Counted from the first letter of the stretch, positions 1 through 9,355 are shown. The stretch: 64,000 nucleotides of DNA from Bacteroides sp. AN502(2024) (GCF_041227145.1 NZ_JBGFSP010000003.1:2170001-2234000), one strand, 5' to 3'. Numbers and translations: made by a program. The notes: a model not told the origin generated them from the letters alone.

Positions 1-1802
1 CGTCCATCGCTGTCTGTGGGTGCAACATTTATACGTCCTGCTTCGCAAGCGATGTACAATGTTCCTTTGTCTTTCTTGATGCAAGCTTCTCGTTCACTTA
101 TCTTCACCACTTCTTCAGGCGACGAGATAATCGGTAGCATAAGGCAGGCTGATTCATGGCAACGTTCCACGGTGATGCTCACTCCTTGTTCCGAAAAGGT
201 ATAATTCATCTCTACAGGTACTTCTCCCTGCTTGGGAGCGTGTTGATTGACATCCACCAAATGGGTGTTCACATTGAACCGACAGCATCCGTTTTCCATA
301 AGACAAGTAATGTCTGTATCCAAATCATCCAGATTGCTATACACAACGTCCTCCTGAGACCATTCGACTCGGGGAGTTCCTCCCATCAAATAGTTACGGG
401 CATTGCTCTGCATATTGGGAGCCTCAATCAGTTGATACCGGTTCATCGTCGCAGCAAATACAGGTCCTGCCTGAGCATGCCACAACAACGAAAGGGCGCC
501 TCCCATAGGATGAGTTCCTTTCACTTTATATTCAGCGTCATATCCGGTAAATGTGGCACGCCAATCCCCTTGGGATAAAAGCCACGTACGAATATCCTTA
601 AAATGCTTCACGCCGTAAACCGAGTCACGGGGAAGCTTCTTCAAAGCATTCGTTTTGACAGGAGGTTGTTCCAAAAAAGAGGCCAATGCTTTGGCATGCC
701 CAAACGTATGATGAATACAGGGAGGGACACCGGATACGAAATAGTGCATTCCCCCATGAAGAAGCCCATCGTGGGTAGCCCTACGCAGCAAACGGATATT
801 GCGGCGAATGGCTTCCGGATAGTTCGGATGATGAGCGCTCATCAGATAGTAACCTCCCATGAAACCATCACTCGTACGTCCGCCCCAATAGGTCCATTTA
901 AAGCTTCGTGTTCCCCAACTGTTGTCCCAAGCGCCATCGGGCAACATAAACTCAAGATGGGTTTCCATGGAACGTTCTACAAGTGAGAGCAGTGTCGTGT
1001 CGTTTGCCATCACTGCATAGTAGGCCATATTGGGTAGCGATTCTTCTACGTTGTAGAGCAAATCCACCGGACGACAGCCATTTTTGGTTTCGGTGGTGAT
1101 ATTAGGTCCCTCGCCATACAGGAAACAGTCATTCGCGGTAAAATATTTCTTTAATCCGGCAGCAATCTCTCCGGCTTCCTTTTTAAACTCAGGGCGGTTG
1201 CACATTTCACCGATAGCGTATAGCGCATAGGTTGCCGAAGCGGAGTAGTTTACATTCATATTTCTCATGCCTTCCCGCTTCCGGCTATAAATGAAAGGGT
1301 TGTTCATCATAAATTCACCGGCCTCCACCAATCGCCGTTTCCAATGATTACGGGTTGAATCATCCAATAGATGTCCGTGATAATGCAAAGCTTCGTAAAG
1401 GGCAATCGCCGCAAATACCGTCGTACCGTTCCAATCCGAGACGTGTACATCGTTCATCCATGAACCATCCGGACGATGCACATTTTCCATCCACGCCATC
1501 AGTCGCTTGGCTCCAAGCAGATACTTGGGGTTTCCGGTCTTTTCAGCCAAGTACATCAATGGAAGTACGGCATCTCCTATACGTCCGTGCATACGGGCAC
1601 ATGCAGGGCACAAGACACCTCCGTCAAGTGCGGGATCGGAATAGGTACACTGATGAGCCAGAAAAGCATCCATCCATTCGGTCAACAACTTATTCGCTTC
1701 ATTGCGTAATGAATCATTCGAAGAGTTATCACTTACCTTCCGTACTTGTCCTGACAAAGATGATACGCAAAACAGTACCATCATAAACAACCAGTTTTTC
1801 AT
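1..1802 (-). CDS. secreted alpha-helical barrel protein, probably glycan-active (3' end outside window)
   Basis: The minus-strand frame is open from the ATG at 1802-1800 to the left edge, giving about 600 codons without a stop; the C-terminus is outside the window. The N-terminus (MKNWLFMMVLFCVSSLSG) is a signal peptide. Residues about 30-400 are rich in aromatic, Gly and Asp-Gly segments (PDGSWMNDVHVSDWNG, YNVEESLPNMAYYAVM, PDGAWDNSWGTRSFKW) separated by helices, which resembles (alpha/alpha)6-barrel glycan enzymes; a beta-rich tail follows. I cannot name the family or show catalytic residues. It diverges from a sulfatase gene across a 249-bp region with repeated half-sites, so the two may be co-regulated for a sulfated glycan. 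A TAATTTTG box on the minus strand (1831-1838) fits a Bacteroides -7 element. The reading frame is certain; the function is inferred from fold-like composition only. Confidence 0.75.
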   Translation of the reverse strand, partial: MKNWLFMMVLFCVSSLSGQVRKVSDNSSNDSLRNEANKLLTEWMDAFLAHQCTYSDPALDGGVLCPACARMHGRIGDAVLPLMYLAEKTGNPKYLLGAKRLMAWMENVHRPDGSWMNDVHVSDWNGTTVFAAIALYEALHYHGHLLDDSTRNHWKRRLVEAGEFMMNNPFIYSRKREGMRNMNVNYSASATYALYAIGEMCNRPEFKKEAGEIAAGLKKYFTANDCFLYGEGPNITTETKNGCRPVDLLYNVEESLPNMAYYAVMANDTTLLSLVERSMETHLEFMLPDGAWDNSWGTRSFKWTYWGGRTSDGFMGGYYLMSAHHPNYPEAIRRNIRLLRRATHDGLLHGGMHYFVSGVPPCIHHTFGHAKALASFLEQPPVKTNALKKLPRDSVYGVKHFKDIRTWLLSQGDWRATFTGYDAEYKVKGTHPMGGALSLLWHAQAGPVFAATMNRYQLIEAPNMQSNARNYLMGGTPRVEWSQEDVVYSNLDDLDTDITCLMENGCCRFNVNTHLVDVNQHAPKQGEVPVEMNYTFSEQGVSITVERCHESACLMLPIISSPEEVVKISEREACIKKDKGTLYIACEAGRINVAPTDSDG

Positions 1803-1830
1803 ATTTCTCTATATGGTTAATTTTAATAGT

Positions 1831-1838
1831 CAAAATTA
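1831..1838 (-). promoter_or_regulatory. candidate -7 box for the leftmost gene
   Basis: On the minus strand this reads TAATTTTG, matching the Bacteroides -7 consensus TAnnTTTG. It lies about 30 bp upstream of the ATG at 1802. No TTTG is seen at the expected -33 position, so expression may depend on an activator. Confidence 0.45.
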
Positions 1839-1906
1839 GTCCTTTATTGTCGGTATTTTATTCTTTTTTATTCAATATCATGTCAATGAGCGTTTAAGCC
1901 TCTCGT

Positions 1907-1965
1907 AATATTGTTGAATCGATGCCAATATTGTTGAAAACTTACTTATTAAAACAATATTGGCA
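1907..1965. promoter_or_regulatory. candidate operator: two direct and one inverted copy of a 12-bp half-site
   Basis: AATATTGTTGAA occurs at 1907-1918 and again at 1927-1938, exactly 20 bp apart (about two helical turns). A third, inverted copy creates a perfect 13-bp inverted repeat, TGCCAATATTGTT at 1923-1935 with AACAATATTGGCA at 1953-1965. The block sits between two divergent secreted-enzyme genes. Direct repeats with two-turn spacing are what AraC-type domains of Bacteroides hybrid regulators usually bind; which regulator acts here is unknown. Confidence 0.5.
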
Positions 1966-2051
1966 CACTTTTACACATAAGAAAGTCGCTGTTAAGCACA
2001 AACGGACTACTTTAGCTGCAGGAAACAAATATCCTTAATTCTTAACGTTTT

Positions 2052-4013
2052 ATGAGACACCTATCTTTATTTATGTGTACCGCTTTCTGCGGATTGTATT
2101 CCGCACAGACAAAGGCGGCAGACACCCAAAACGAAAAGCCCAATATTCTTTGGCTCACCTTTGAGGACACCAGTGCATACGAATTCGGTTGCTACGGCAA
2201 CAGAGGAGTACATACTCCCCATGCGGACAGCCTTGCTTCCCGCGGCATACAGTTTATGAACGCATGGTCCGTAGCTCCTCAGAGTTCGGCCGCCCGTTCT
2301 TCGCTGATTACCGGATGCTATTCAACTACCTACGGTATGGACATCCATCCCGTGCCTTATGATACACCTGCTGACATCTTCTTTCCACAGAAATTACGCG
2401 AAGCCGGGTATTACTGCACAAACAATAGCAAGACGCACTATAATTCTACCACCGACCATAAAATATGTTGGGACGAATGCAATAATAAAGCTTCATACAA
2501 TAGTCCCAAACGAAGAAAGGACCAACCGTTCTTCGCCGTATTCAACACGGTAACCTCGCACATGGGGCGCATCCGTACCTTCCATACCGACGGACGCAGA
2601 GACTACACGCAGGAAGGCATATACCCGGCATTACTTTCATTGCCTGCTTATGTCCCCGACTTGCCGGAAGTACGTTCCGACTATGCCGGTCATCTGGAAG
2701 CGGTACAAGACGTAGATACCTGGCTGGGATTCTTCCTAAAAGACCTGAAGGAGAAAGGACTGGATGAAAATACGATTATATTTTTCTTCAGTGACCACGG
2801 TGGTTGTGTGCCTCGTGGTAAAGGATATCTGTACGAAAGCGGTCTGCGAGTGCCTCTGATCGCTTATTTCCCTCCCAAATGGCAACATTTGGCCAATCAG
2901 GCTTCAGGCAAAGAGTACGGCTTGGTCAACTTCACGGATCTGGGACCTACCGTACTTAGTCTTGCAGGAGTAAAACCACCCAAACAGATGCAGGGCAAAG
3001 CACTTTACGGCAAGTATGCAAACAAAGAAAAACGTGAAATGCAATTCGCATTAGCTGCCAACCAACTGCACCATTTCATGCCGGTACGCGCCGTTACCGA
3101 TGGGCGTTTCAAATATATCCGCAGTTACATCCCTTACCGTCAGTTTGCCCTGCGCAATTATTATCAATGGGGAATGCCTTCCAACAAAGCATGGGATAAA
3201 CTGGTATTGGGAGGACACAATACCAACCCCGACTGGAAACTGACTTTCGAAGCCCATCCGGCAGAAATGCTGTTTGACCTTGAAAAAGATCCGGGCGAGC
3301 TGCACGACTTATCCGGTATTCCGGAATATGCAGAGACTTTGTCCAAGATGCGCCAAGCACTATCCAACCATATTCGCGCCACCGTTGATTTGGGATTCTT
3401 CCTTCCCACCTCGCGCACCGGTCACATTCTTTACGATAAAGTGCGCGAAGAGAAATACCCTCTGAACGAACTTTATACGCTTGTTGAAACGGCAGGAACA
3501 GCAACCGCTGCCTCTTTGCCTGTGTTGGAAAAAGCAATGGCCAGTCCGCTACCTGAAATGAGATTCTGGGGAGTGGTAGGATGTGCCAAACTTGCCAGGG
3601 AAAAGCAAATATCTTCCTGCCCGCAAGTCTTGTCGGCACTCCTCCAAGACAGTAATCCTTACATCGCTTCCGAAGCCGCTTATGCCGCAGCCTATCTGGG
3701 TAAAAGTCAGGAAGGTGTTGCCCGCCTGATTACTCCCGCAAAGGAAGAGGATAGAAAAATAGGGTACTCTTCACTGGAATGCCTCTCTTTAGATCCTGAC
3801 ATGCGTGACTGTATCCGTCCTTTCCTGCCGGAGCTGAGGAAAGCCGCAGAGACCCTGCCACGCCTTGAAAATGAAGATGCCGGACTCATGGCACGGGGTA
3901 TCCTCGTGAACTTGGGCGAAATGGATATCCAAGATCTGCATGGTCCCGAAGTTTATAAAAAAGGGTTGAAACTTAACTACGGTCGCAGAGCAATGGTGCC
4001 CTTGCCCAACTAA
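2052..4013 (+). CDS. secreted serine-type sulfatase (S1 family) with C-terminal helical repeats
   Basis: This 653-residue protein hydrolyses sulfate esters or sulfamates, probably on a host or algal glycan in the periplasm. The signal peptide is about residues 1-22. The alkaline-phosphatase-like core starts at NILWLTFEDT (31-40), where E38/D39 are metal ligands. The sulfatase signature S-x-A-x-R is at S78-S79-A80-A81-R82, so the residue converted to formylglycine is a serine, which implies a radical-SAM maturase (anSME) elsewhere in the genome. FFSDHGG supplies further metal ligands. Residues about 480-620 are Ala/Leu-rich helical pairs resembling HEAT repeats. It is divergent from the gene ending at the left edge. 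The substrate is not predictable. A copy of the last 30 bp of the gene lies just downstream. Confidence 0.93.
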   Translation: MRHLSLFMCTAFCGLYSAQTKAADTQNEKPNILWLTFEDTSAYEFGCYGNRGVHTPHADSLASRGIQFMNAWSVAPQSSAARSSLITGCYSTTYGMDIHPVPYDTPADIFFPQKLREAGYYCTNNSKTHYNSTTDHKICWDECNNKASYNSPKRRKDQPFFAVFNTVTSHMGRIRTFHTDGRRDYTQEGIYPALLSLPAYVPDLPEVRSDYAGHLEAVQDVDTWLGFFLKDLKEKGLDENTIIFFFSDHGGCVPRGKGYLYESGLRVPLIAYFPPKWQHLANQASGKEYGLVNFTDLGPTVLSLAGVKPPKQMQGKALYGKYANKEKREMQFALAANQLHHFMPVRAVTDGRFKYIRSYIPYRQFALRNYYQWGMPSNKAWDKLVLGGHNTNPDWKLTFEAHPAEMLFDLEKDPGELHDLSGIPEYAETLSKMRQALSNHIRATVDLGFFLPTSRTGHILYDKVREEKYPLNELYTLVETAGTATAASLPVLEKAMASPLPEMRFWGVVGCAKLAREKQISSCPQVLSALLQDSNPYIASEAAYAAAYLGKSQEGVARLITPAKEEDRKIGYSSLECLSLDPDMRDCIRPFLPELRKAAETLPRLENEDAGLMARGILVNLGEMDIQDLHGPEVYKKGLKLNYGRRAMVPLPN

Positions 4014-4294
4014 AAGACTATATGTCCGGTTATGATCAGAAAGTAATTGATATGGTCGCAGAGCAATGGTGTCCCTGCCCGACTCACAGGACGGAGCAGA
4101 GGACAGCTCTCAGCCGGAAAACCTCCATCGGTACGGAAAAAGCAGATAGAAGGGTGGATTTTGGTAGACCTGATGTCGATAACATGCTATAATGGCCGGA
4201 ATGACCCCCCATTAAGGAATGTGTGAATGTACAGACCGATTCTCTGAAAGATTCCGGGTCCCGGACAGTCTCGCGAAACGGTTGCTGTAAATTC
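4014..4294. other. non-coding spacer with a copy of the sulfatase gene end
   Basis: No credible gene lies here. Positions 4054-4083 repeat the last 30 bp of the sulfatase coding sequence (3981-4010) with 27 of 30 identical bases, 73 bp downstream in the same orientation. This suggests a short slippage-type duplication or an older recombination scar. Confidence 0.6.
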
Positions 4295-4737
4295 GCGGAC
4301 GTTTAACATGCTTGTGACATCGTTTCTTTTATCTCTGCGGACATTTACATGCTTTTGAAATCGTTTCTTTTATCTCTGCGGACATTTACATGCTTTTGAA
4401 ATCGTTTCTTTTATCTCTGCGGACATTTACATGCTTTTGAAACCGTTTCTTTTATCTCTGCAGGCATTTACATGCTTTTGAAATCGTTTCTTTTATCTCT
4501 GCGGACGTTTACATGCTTTTGAAATCGTTTCTTTTATCTCTGCGGGCATTTACACGCTTTTGAAACCGTTTCTTTTATCTCTGCGGGCATTTACACGCTT
4601 TTGACATCGTTTCTTTTATCTCTGCGGGCATTTAGATGCTTTTGAAATCGTTTCTTTTATCTCTGCGGGCATTTACATGCTTTTGACATCGTTTCTTTTA
4701 TCTCTGCGGGCATTTACATGCTTTTGAAATCGTTTTT
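4295..4737. repeat. 41-bp tandem repeat (minisatellite), about 11 copies
   Basis: Units begin at 4295, 4337, 4378, 4419, 4460, 4501, 4542, 4583, 4624, 4665 and 4706. All have period 41 except the first, which is 42. Each carries CATTTACATGCTTTTGAAA followed by TCGTTTCTTTTATCTCTGCG. Variation is limited to a few positions (GGA/GGG/AGG, CATT/CGTT, ACATG/ACACG/AGATG, GAAA/GACA, ATCG/ACCG). The period is not a multiple of three and every frame on both strands meets stops, so it is not coding. There are no unique spacers, so it is not CRISPR. Copy number probably varies between strains. Confidence 0.95.
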
Positions 4738-4844
4738 GAAAAGTCTGCGAGAGTAAAGAGATGCAAAATCTCCGAAATAAACGAATAAAACGGTAGAAAT
4801 GGCATCAGGATAAACCATTCTCATTTGTTTTAGATTCATGGTGG

Positions 4845-6383
4845 TTATCCCGCCCAGTTCTCTCTGTCGAGATTTCGATAACTGATGGCTTCTGCCAAAT
4901 GACCGGGAAGTATTTGTTCCGTTCCTTCCAAATCGGCAATTGTGCGAGCCACTTTTAAAATCCGGTCATAGGCGCGGGCAGATAAATTGAGTCGCTCCAT
5001 GGCATTTTTTAATAATGCAAGTCCTTCATCATCCGGTTGGGCATACATCGCCAGTAACCTGCCGCTCATCTGTGCATTGCAATAAATGCCCGCACATTCG
5101 GCATACCGTCTCTCCTGTATCTGGCGGGCTTTTATCACTCGCTGCCGGATGACACTGCTCGGCTCTCCCGGTCTTTGATCGGATATCTTGTCAAAAGGTA
5201 CGGGAATGATCTCTATTTGGATGTCTATACGGTCTAATAACGGACCGGATATCTTATTCAGGTACTTTTGCACTTGCCCAGGACTGCATACGCATGCTTT
5301 TGTCGGGTGATTGTAGTATCCACATGGGCATGGGTTCATAGATGCGATAAGCATCAGGTTGGCCGGATAACTAATGGTGCTTTTGATACGGGAAATGGTG
5401 ATGTGCCGGTCTTCCAGCGGTTGACGCAATACCTCCAGTACGCCCCTGTTGAACTCGGGTAACTCGTCCAGAAATAGGACCCCGTTATGTGCCAGACTGA
5501 TTTCTCCCGGTTGTGGGAAACTGCCTCCACCCACCATTGCTACTTGCGAGATCGTGTGATGAGGGTCACGGAATGGACGTTGGACAATCAATGAGGAGCC
5601 GCGTTGCAGCTTCCCGGCAACCGAGTGTATCTTGGTCGTTTCCAGGCTTTCTCCCAGTGAAAGAGGAGGAAGAATGGATGGAAGCCGTTTAGCCATCATT
5701 GATTTGCCGCTGCCCGGAGCGCCTATCATGATTAAATTGTGCCCTCCGGCCGCTGCAACTTCCAAGGCTCTTTTCACATTTTCTTGCCCTTTTACGTCTG
5801 CAAAGTCCAGCTCACTATGATTCTGTTGTTGATAAAAATCTTCCCGGGTATTGACAATGGTCGGCTCCAGTTCACGTTCGTTGTTGAAGAACTCGATAAC
5901 TTCTTTGATATTGCTGACTCCGTAAACTTTCAATTGATTGACCACAGCGGCTTCCTGTGCATTCTGTTGCGGGATGATTAATCCTTCGAATCCCTCCTCA
6001 CGCGCTTTGATGGCGATAGGAAGTGCTCCCTTGATGGGTTGGATGCTTCCGTCCAGACTTAGTTCTCCCATAAGTAAATAGCGGGAGAATTTCTCGGAAG
6101 AGATGGTCTCATTGGACCCGAGCAGTCCGATGGCAAGCGGTAAATCATAGGCCGAACCTTCTTTGCGGATGTCGGCCGGTGCCATATTGACCACCAAGTT
6201 GCTGGTCGGCATCTTGTAGCCATTGACTTGCAGTGCGGAAATAATACGCTGATGGCTTTCTTTGACCGCAGAATCCGGAAGGCCGACGAGATAGAACATA
6301 CAGCCACGCGAGCTGTTTACTTCAATTGTGATGAGGGTTGCGTCAATCCCTTGAACTGCCGCTCCGAATACTTTTATTAACAC
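4845..6383 (-). CDS. yifB: YifB/ComM-type Mg-chelatase-like AAA+ ATPase
   Basis: The 512-residue length is typical of the family. An N-terminal Lon-protease-like ChlI domain (residues about 20-140, with LVGLPDSAVKESHQRI) is followed by an AAA+ module with Walker A GAPGSGKS at 221-228, Walker B (GVLFLDELPEF) and a C-terminal Mg-chelatase domain. It also carries the Cys-rich segment NPCPCGYYNHPTKACVC. ComM proteins are hexameric helicases that promote branch migration during natural transformation; in Bacteroides the role is unproven. The stop of the TlpA-like gene lies only 13 bp upstream, so the two are probably co-transcribed. Confidence 0.93.
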   Translation of the reverse strand: MLIKVFGAAVQGIDATLITIEVNSSRGCMFYLVGLPDSAVKESHQRIISALQVNGYKMPTSNLVVNMAPADIRKEGSAYDLPLAIGLLGSNETISSEKFSRYLLMGELSLDGSIQPIKGALPIAIKAREEGFEGLIIPQQNAQEAAVVNQLKVYGVSNIKEVIEFFNNERELEPTIVNTREDFYQQQNHSELDFADVKGQENVKRALEVAAAGGHNLIMIGAPGSGKSMMAKRLPSILPPLSLGESLETTKIHSVAGKLQRGSSLIVQRPFRDPHHTISQVAMVGGGSFPQPGEISLAHNGVLFLDELPEFNRGVLEVLRQPLEDRHITISRIKSTISYPANLMLIASMNPCPCGYYNHPTKACVCSPGQVQKYLNKISGPLLDRIDIQIEIIPVPFDKISDQRPGEPSSVIRQRVIKARQIQERRYAECAGIYCNAQMSGRLLAMYAQPDDEGLALLKNAMERLNLSARAYDRILKVARTIADLEGTEQILPGHLAEAISYRNLDRENWAG

Positions 6384-6396
6384 GTTTGATTACTGG

Positions 6397-7470
6397 TTAT
6401 TTTTTTCTTTTGTTGGCCTGCGCCTCTTTCTCTTCTGCTGCGGAAACGACTTCCTCGATTTTCTTTTTCAACTCTTCTCCACGGAGATTTTTAGCTAAGA
6501 TCTTGCCCTCTGCAGATAGGAGAATGTTAGTCGGTAGCTGTTTGACGGAGTATTGCTTGGCAACTTCCGAGTGAAGCCCGCCGAAGTCACATACTTGTTC
6601 CCAATCCAGTGTGTCACGTTTGATGGCGTCTTTCCATTGTTCTTTGTCTACATCGAGTGAAATGCCAAGCATGCCTATATACTTATTCTTTTTGTATTTC
6701 TTATAGAGTTCTTTTAGCTCGCTGTTACTGCGATCATTGGAAGCACTGTCACTCCAGGAAGCCCAAAAATTGATGAGTAGATTTTTCTTTTTGAAATCTT
6801 CGGATGAACGGGTGATATGTACTCCTTTTATATTAGGCAGGCTGAAAAACGGTGCGTATTTGCCTATTTCCGTTTTTTCCGCCTGTGAGATGCTTTCGTT
6901 CAATTGTTCAATATAAAGTTTATCTTGTAATATACCTGTCATGGTTCCAATCAGCTTCTTGATCTTATTGAAATCGGGGGACTCCTTTTGGACAAAGTAT
7001 TTGTCTAAAAGGTAGAGACTGACAAAGGAGGAAGGGTGCTGTTTTATAAATTCTTCCGCTTTCTGTTCCAATGCTTGTTCGGACGGGGTATCCGGGTCAT
7101 TCAGCTCTTTCTGGAAGGCTGTAAATTCTTGATTGTATATGTTTCCGTCAATAGTCAGGACTTCGGGGGCGCTGATATCTCCTTTAATTTTGATCTTGTT
7201 TCCTTTGTCGAGGAATATAGGGTATTCAGTGTGATTCCTGATGAGAAGAAAAGCGGAAGTAATCGTATCTATCGGGGTTGAATAAGAGAACTTATCGTCT
7301 TTCACAAAAATAGTATCTATATGGTCGTGTCTCTCGTCCATTCCATATAGATAAAGTGTATCTGTACCCAATCCTTTGATTTCTCCGGTTATGCTCACTT
7401 CGTTTTGGGGAGTTTTGCTGCAACCGAATAAGCAAATGACTATAAGGATTAAAATGCTGTTCTTTTTCAT
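6397..7470 (-). CDS. TlpA-like thioredoxin-fold lipoprotein lacking the CxxC motif
   Basis: This is a 357-residue lipoprotein: signal peptide MKKNSILILIVICLFGC with the lipidated Cys at 17, a beta-rich DUF4369-like N-terminal domain (about 23-110), a helical linker, then a TlpA/AhpC-type thioredoxin fold (about 205-345). The family's active-site WCxxC is replaced by W239-S240-D241-S242-A243, so it cannot perform thiol-disulfide exchange there, although the cis-Pro loop (QLPTNIL) is kept. It may bind a partner or ligand instead. It precedes the yifB-like gene in an apparent operon. TACTTTCG on the minus strand (7490-7497) is a one-mismatch -7 box. Confidence 0.88.
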   Translation of the reverse strand: MKKNSILILIVICLFGCSKTPQNEVSITGEIKGLGTDTLYLYGMDERHDHIDTIFVKDDKFSYSTPIDTITSAFLLIRNHTEYPIFLDKGNKIKIKGDISAPEVLTIDGNIYNQEFTAFQKELNDPDTPSEQALEQKAEEFIKQHPSSFVSLYLLDKYFVQKESPDFNKIKKLIGTMTGILQDKLYIEQLNESISQAEKTEIGKYAPFFSLPNIKGVHITRSSEDFKKKNLLINFWASWSDSASNDRSNSELKELYKKYKKNKYIGMLGISLDVDKEQWKDAIKRDTLDWEQVCDFGGLHSEVAKQYSVKQLPTNILLSAEGKILAKNLRGEELKKKIEEVVSAAEEKEAQANKRKK

Positions 7471-7518
7471 TGCGTTGAATTCTTTTCTGCGAAAGTACGG
7501 TTTTTACGGATAAAAAAA

Positions 7519-7553
7519 AAGCATTGCCCGTTTATAATGGACAGGCAATGCTT
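7519..7553 (-). terminator. intrinsic terminator of the TPR lipoprotein gene
   Basis: A perfect 10-bp stem, AAGCATTGCC (7519-7528) with GGCAATGCTT (7544-7553), has a 15-nt loop. On the minus strand it is followed by a run of T (the A run at 7512-7520). It lies directly after the stop at 7581. Confidence 0.9.
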
Positions 7554-7580
7554 AATATTTAAAATAGAGTGGTAATTCTA

Positions 7581-9275
7581 TTATTTAGCGATGCTCATGA
7601 AATCTGCATTCGTGAAGTATTTTGCAAATTCCAGGTCGGTAGCTGCCTTCTTAGCCAATGAAGGATCTTTAGCAACTGCGCTCTTCAGGCTCTTGGTTAC
7701 CATAGAAGAGTTGTTGGTTCTGGCGCCTAAAACTGCCATCAGGTAGTCAGTGTAAGCATCCGGTCTTTCTACATTAGCCAATGTGTTTTTAGCCTTGTTG
7801 TAGTCCTTTGCAAGGATTTGAGCCAAAGCTGCACTGTTGGTCTTAGCGTCGCCGAATGAGTTAACTGCTCTTTCATATTGACCTTGAGCGATGTAGAGGT
7901 TACCCATAGATTCGCCAAGTTCTTTGGTGCCGGCAGCTTTACCGAATGATGCTTCAGCAGCAGCTTTGTCACCCTTTATCAAAGAAACCAAACCTAAGTT
8001 CATGTTAACTTCAGGAGTAGCGTTAACGCTGGCAGCTTTTTTGAAGTAAGATTCTGCTTTGTCAACGTTACCGGCCTGGTAAGCCAATTTACCTAAGTTG
8101 TTGTAACCACGGTAATCGTTCGGGAATTGTTTGGTAGCTTGAGCATAGATCGCTTCTTGTTTAGCAGGATCGTTAGTCAGCGTAGCAGCATACAGCAATT
8201 CTTCTACATTCAGTTCGGAAGGCTTGGAAGAAGCCAGCTTAGCGATTTCTTCGTCAGACTTACCGATGATTTCGTAGTTCAAAGTCAAACGAGAACGACG
8301 CAACTGAGGAAGGATTTCGTCAGCCAGAGTTTTGTAAACTGAAGAGATGTTTTTGATTTCTTGTTCTCTTTGTGCAGGATCTTGATACATTGACAGTACG
8401 CGGAGAATCAACTCTTTGTCTTGGATGTTAGATTTTGAAACCAGTTCCTGGAAACCTTCCCAGTCCTGTGCAGTATATTTGGCATCGATCGGAGCGTCGA
8501 TTTTGGCTTTCTTCAGGTCTTTGCTCAACAACTTGGTTGTGTTGTTTTCGCGGTTCTCGGCAAGCGTAGTGTTCAAGCTTACACCACCATCAGGAGAAGC
8601 GTATGCAGATACTTCGATGTTGCTGATCTTCTTGTTGGCAGCTTCGTTTACATTAGCTACCTCTTTGTTGAATTCTTTAGCAGTCTTCAACTCACTGGAA
8701 CGAATGTTAGCTTGCTGGATCAAGAACATGATGTTAGCATCGTGTTTTTCTTTGATGATACGTTGGAAAGCGTCTTCGCCCAATGCAGGGTTTGCATTAC
8801 CTAATGTATTGTTAACTAATTCAGAAGTAGAAATGACACCATCAGCTACTTTCACAGCAGGGATCGTAATCACTTTCTTACCGATAGTAGCTTTAAATTC
8901 GAGGTACAGTTCAGACTTAGCCATTTCAGGAACATAGTCGAAGGAAGTTTTCATGGTGTAGCTACCGCCCATCTTGTAAGAGATAGTCTGGTCGTTACCT
9001 TCCACTCTTTCACCTTGGAAAGTAGCTGGTTGGCCTTTAGCTTCGCCACCGTTCCATTTTAAAACCGGAGTTACTTCAACAACCGCTTTTTTGTTAAAAT
9101 ACTTTTCAGGGAATTTTCCATTGATGGTTGCAGGGACTTTGCCACCTACTGCCTCCAGCACTTGCGGAGTAACAGTGAAGTAGTCAGCTGATAATTCACC
9201 CATTTTTTTGCTGCAAGAAGAGAATAATGCAACAACCATTGCCATGAGTAAAGGCAAGTACAACTTCTTAGTCAT
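7581..9275 (-). CDS. TPR-repeat outer-membrane lipoprotein with an OmpA-like segment
   Basis: This 564-residue protein has a lipoprotein signal (MTKKLYLPLLMAMVVALFSSC, Cys21). A beta-rich N-terminal part (about 25-150) is followed by a segment similar to OmpA C-terminal domains (NKKISNIEVSAYASPDGGVS, then an N-x-x-L-A-x-x-R stretch). TPR helices fill about residues 350-540 (DYRGYNNLGKLAYQAGNVDKAESYFKKA). Such proteins are common and abundant in the Bacteroidales outer membrane and may tether it to peptidoglycan; that role is inferred from the OmpA-like segment. It is a single-gene unit: TATCTTTG on the minus strand (9356-9363) is a consensus -7 box and a strong terminator follows. Confidence 0.85.
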   Translation of the reverse strand: MTKKLYLPLLMAMVVALFSSCSKKMGELSADYFTVTPQVLEAVGGKVPATINGKFPEKYFNKKAVVEVTPVLKWNGGEAKGQPATFQGERVEGNDQTISYKMGGSYTMKTSFDYVPEMAKSELYLEFKATIGKKVITIPAVKVADGVISTSELVNNTLGNANPALGEDAFQRIIKEKHDANIMFLIQQANIRSSELKTAKEFNKEVANVNEAANKKISNIEVSAYASPDGGVSLNTTLAENRENNTTKLLSKDLKKAKIDAPIDAKYTAQDWEGFQELVSKSNIQDKELILRVLSMYQDPAQREQEIKNISSVYKTLADEILPQLRRSRLTLNYEIIGKSDEEIAKLASSKPSELNVEELLYAATLTNDPAKQEAIYAQATKQFPNDYRGYNNLGKLAYQAGNVDKAESYFKKAASVNATPEVNMNLGLVSLIKGDKAAAEASFGKAAGTKELGESMGNLYIAQGQYERAVNSFGDAKTNSAALAQILAKDYNKAKNTLANVERPDAYTDYLMAVLGARTNNSSMVTKSLKSAVAKDPSLAKKAATDLEFAKYFTNADFMSIAK

Positions 9276-9355
9276 TTTAGGTATAAATTAAATGTTTATA
9301 ATTGAAATATCGTCTATTCGCCAACCTTCTTCCACTCAATGCAGAAAAAGTAACG

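Noticed and set aside
4295..4737. CRISPR array
   Set aside because: The 41-bp units are directly adjacent with no unique spacers, and no cas genes are present.
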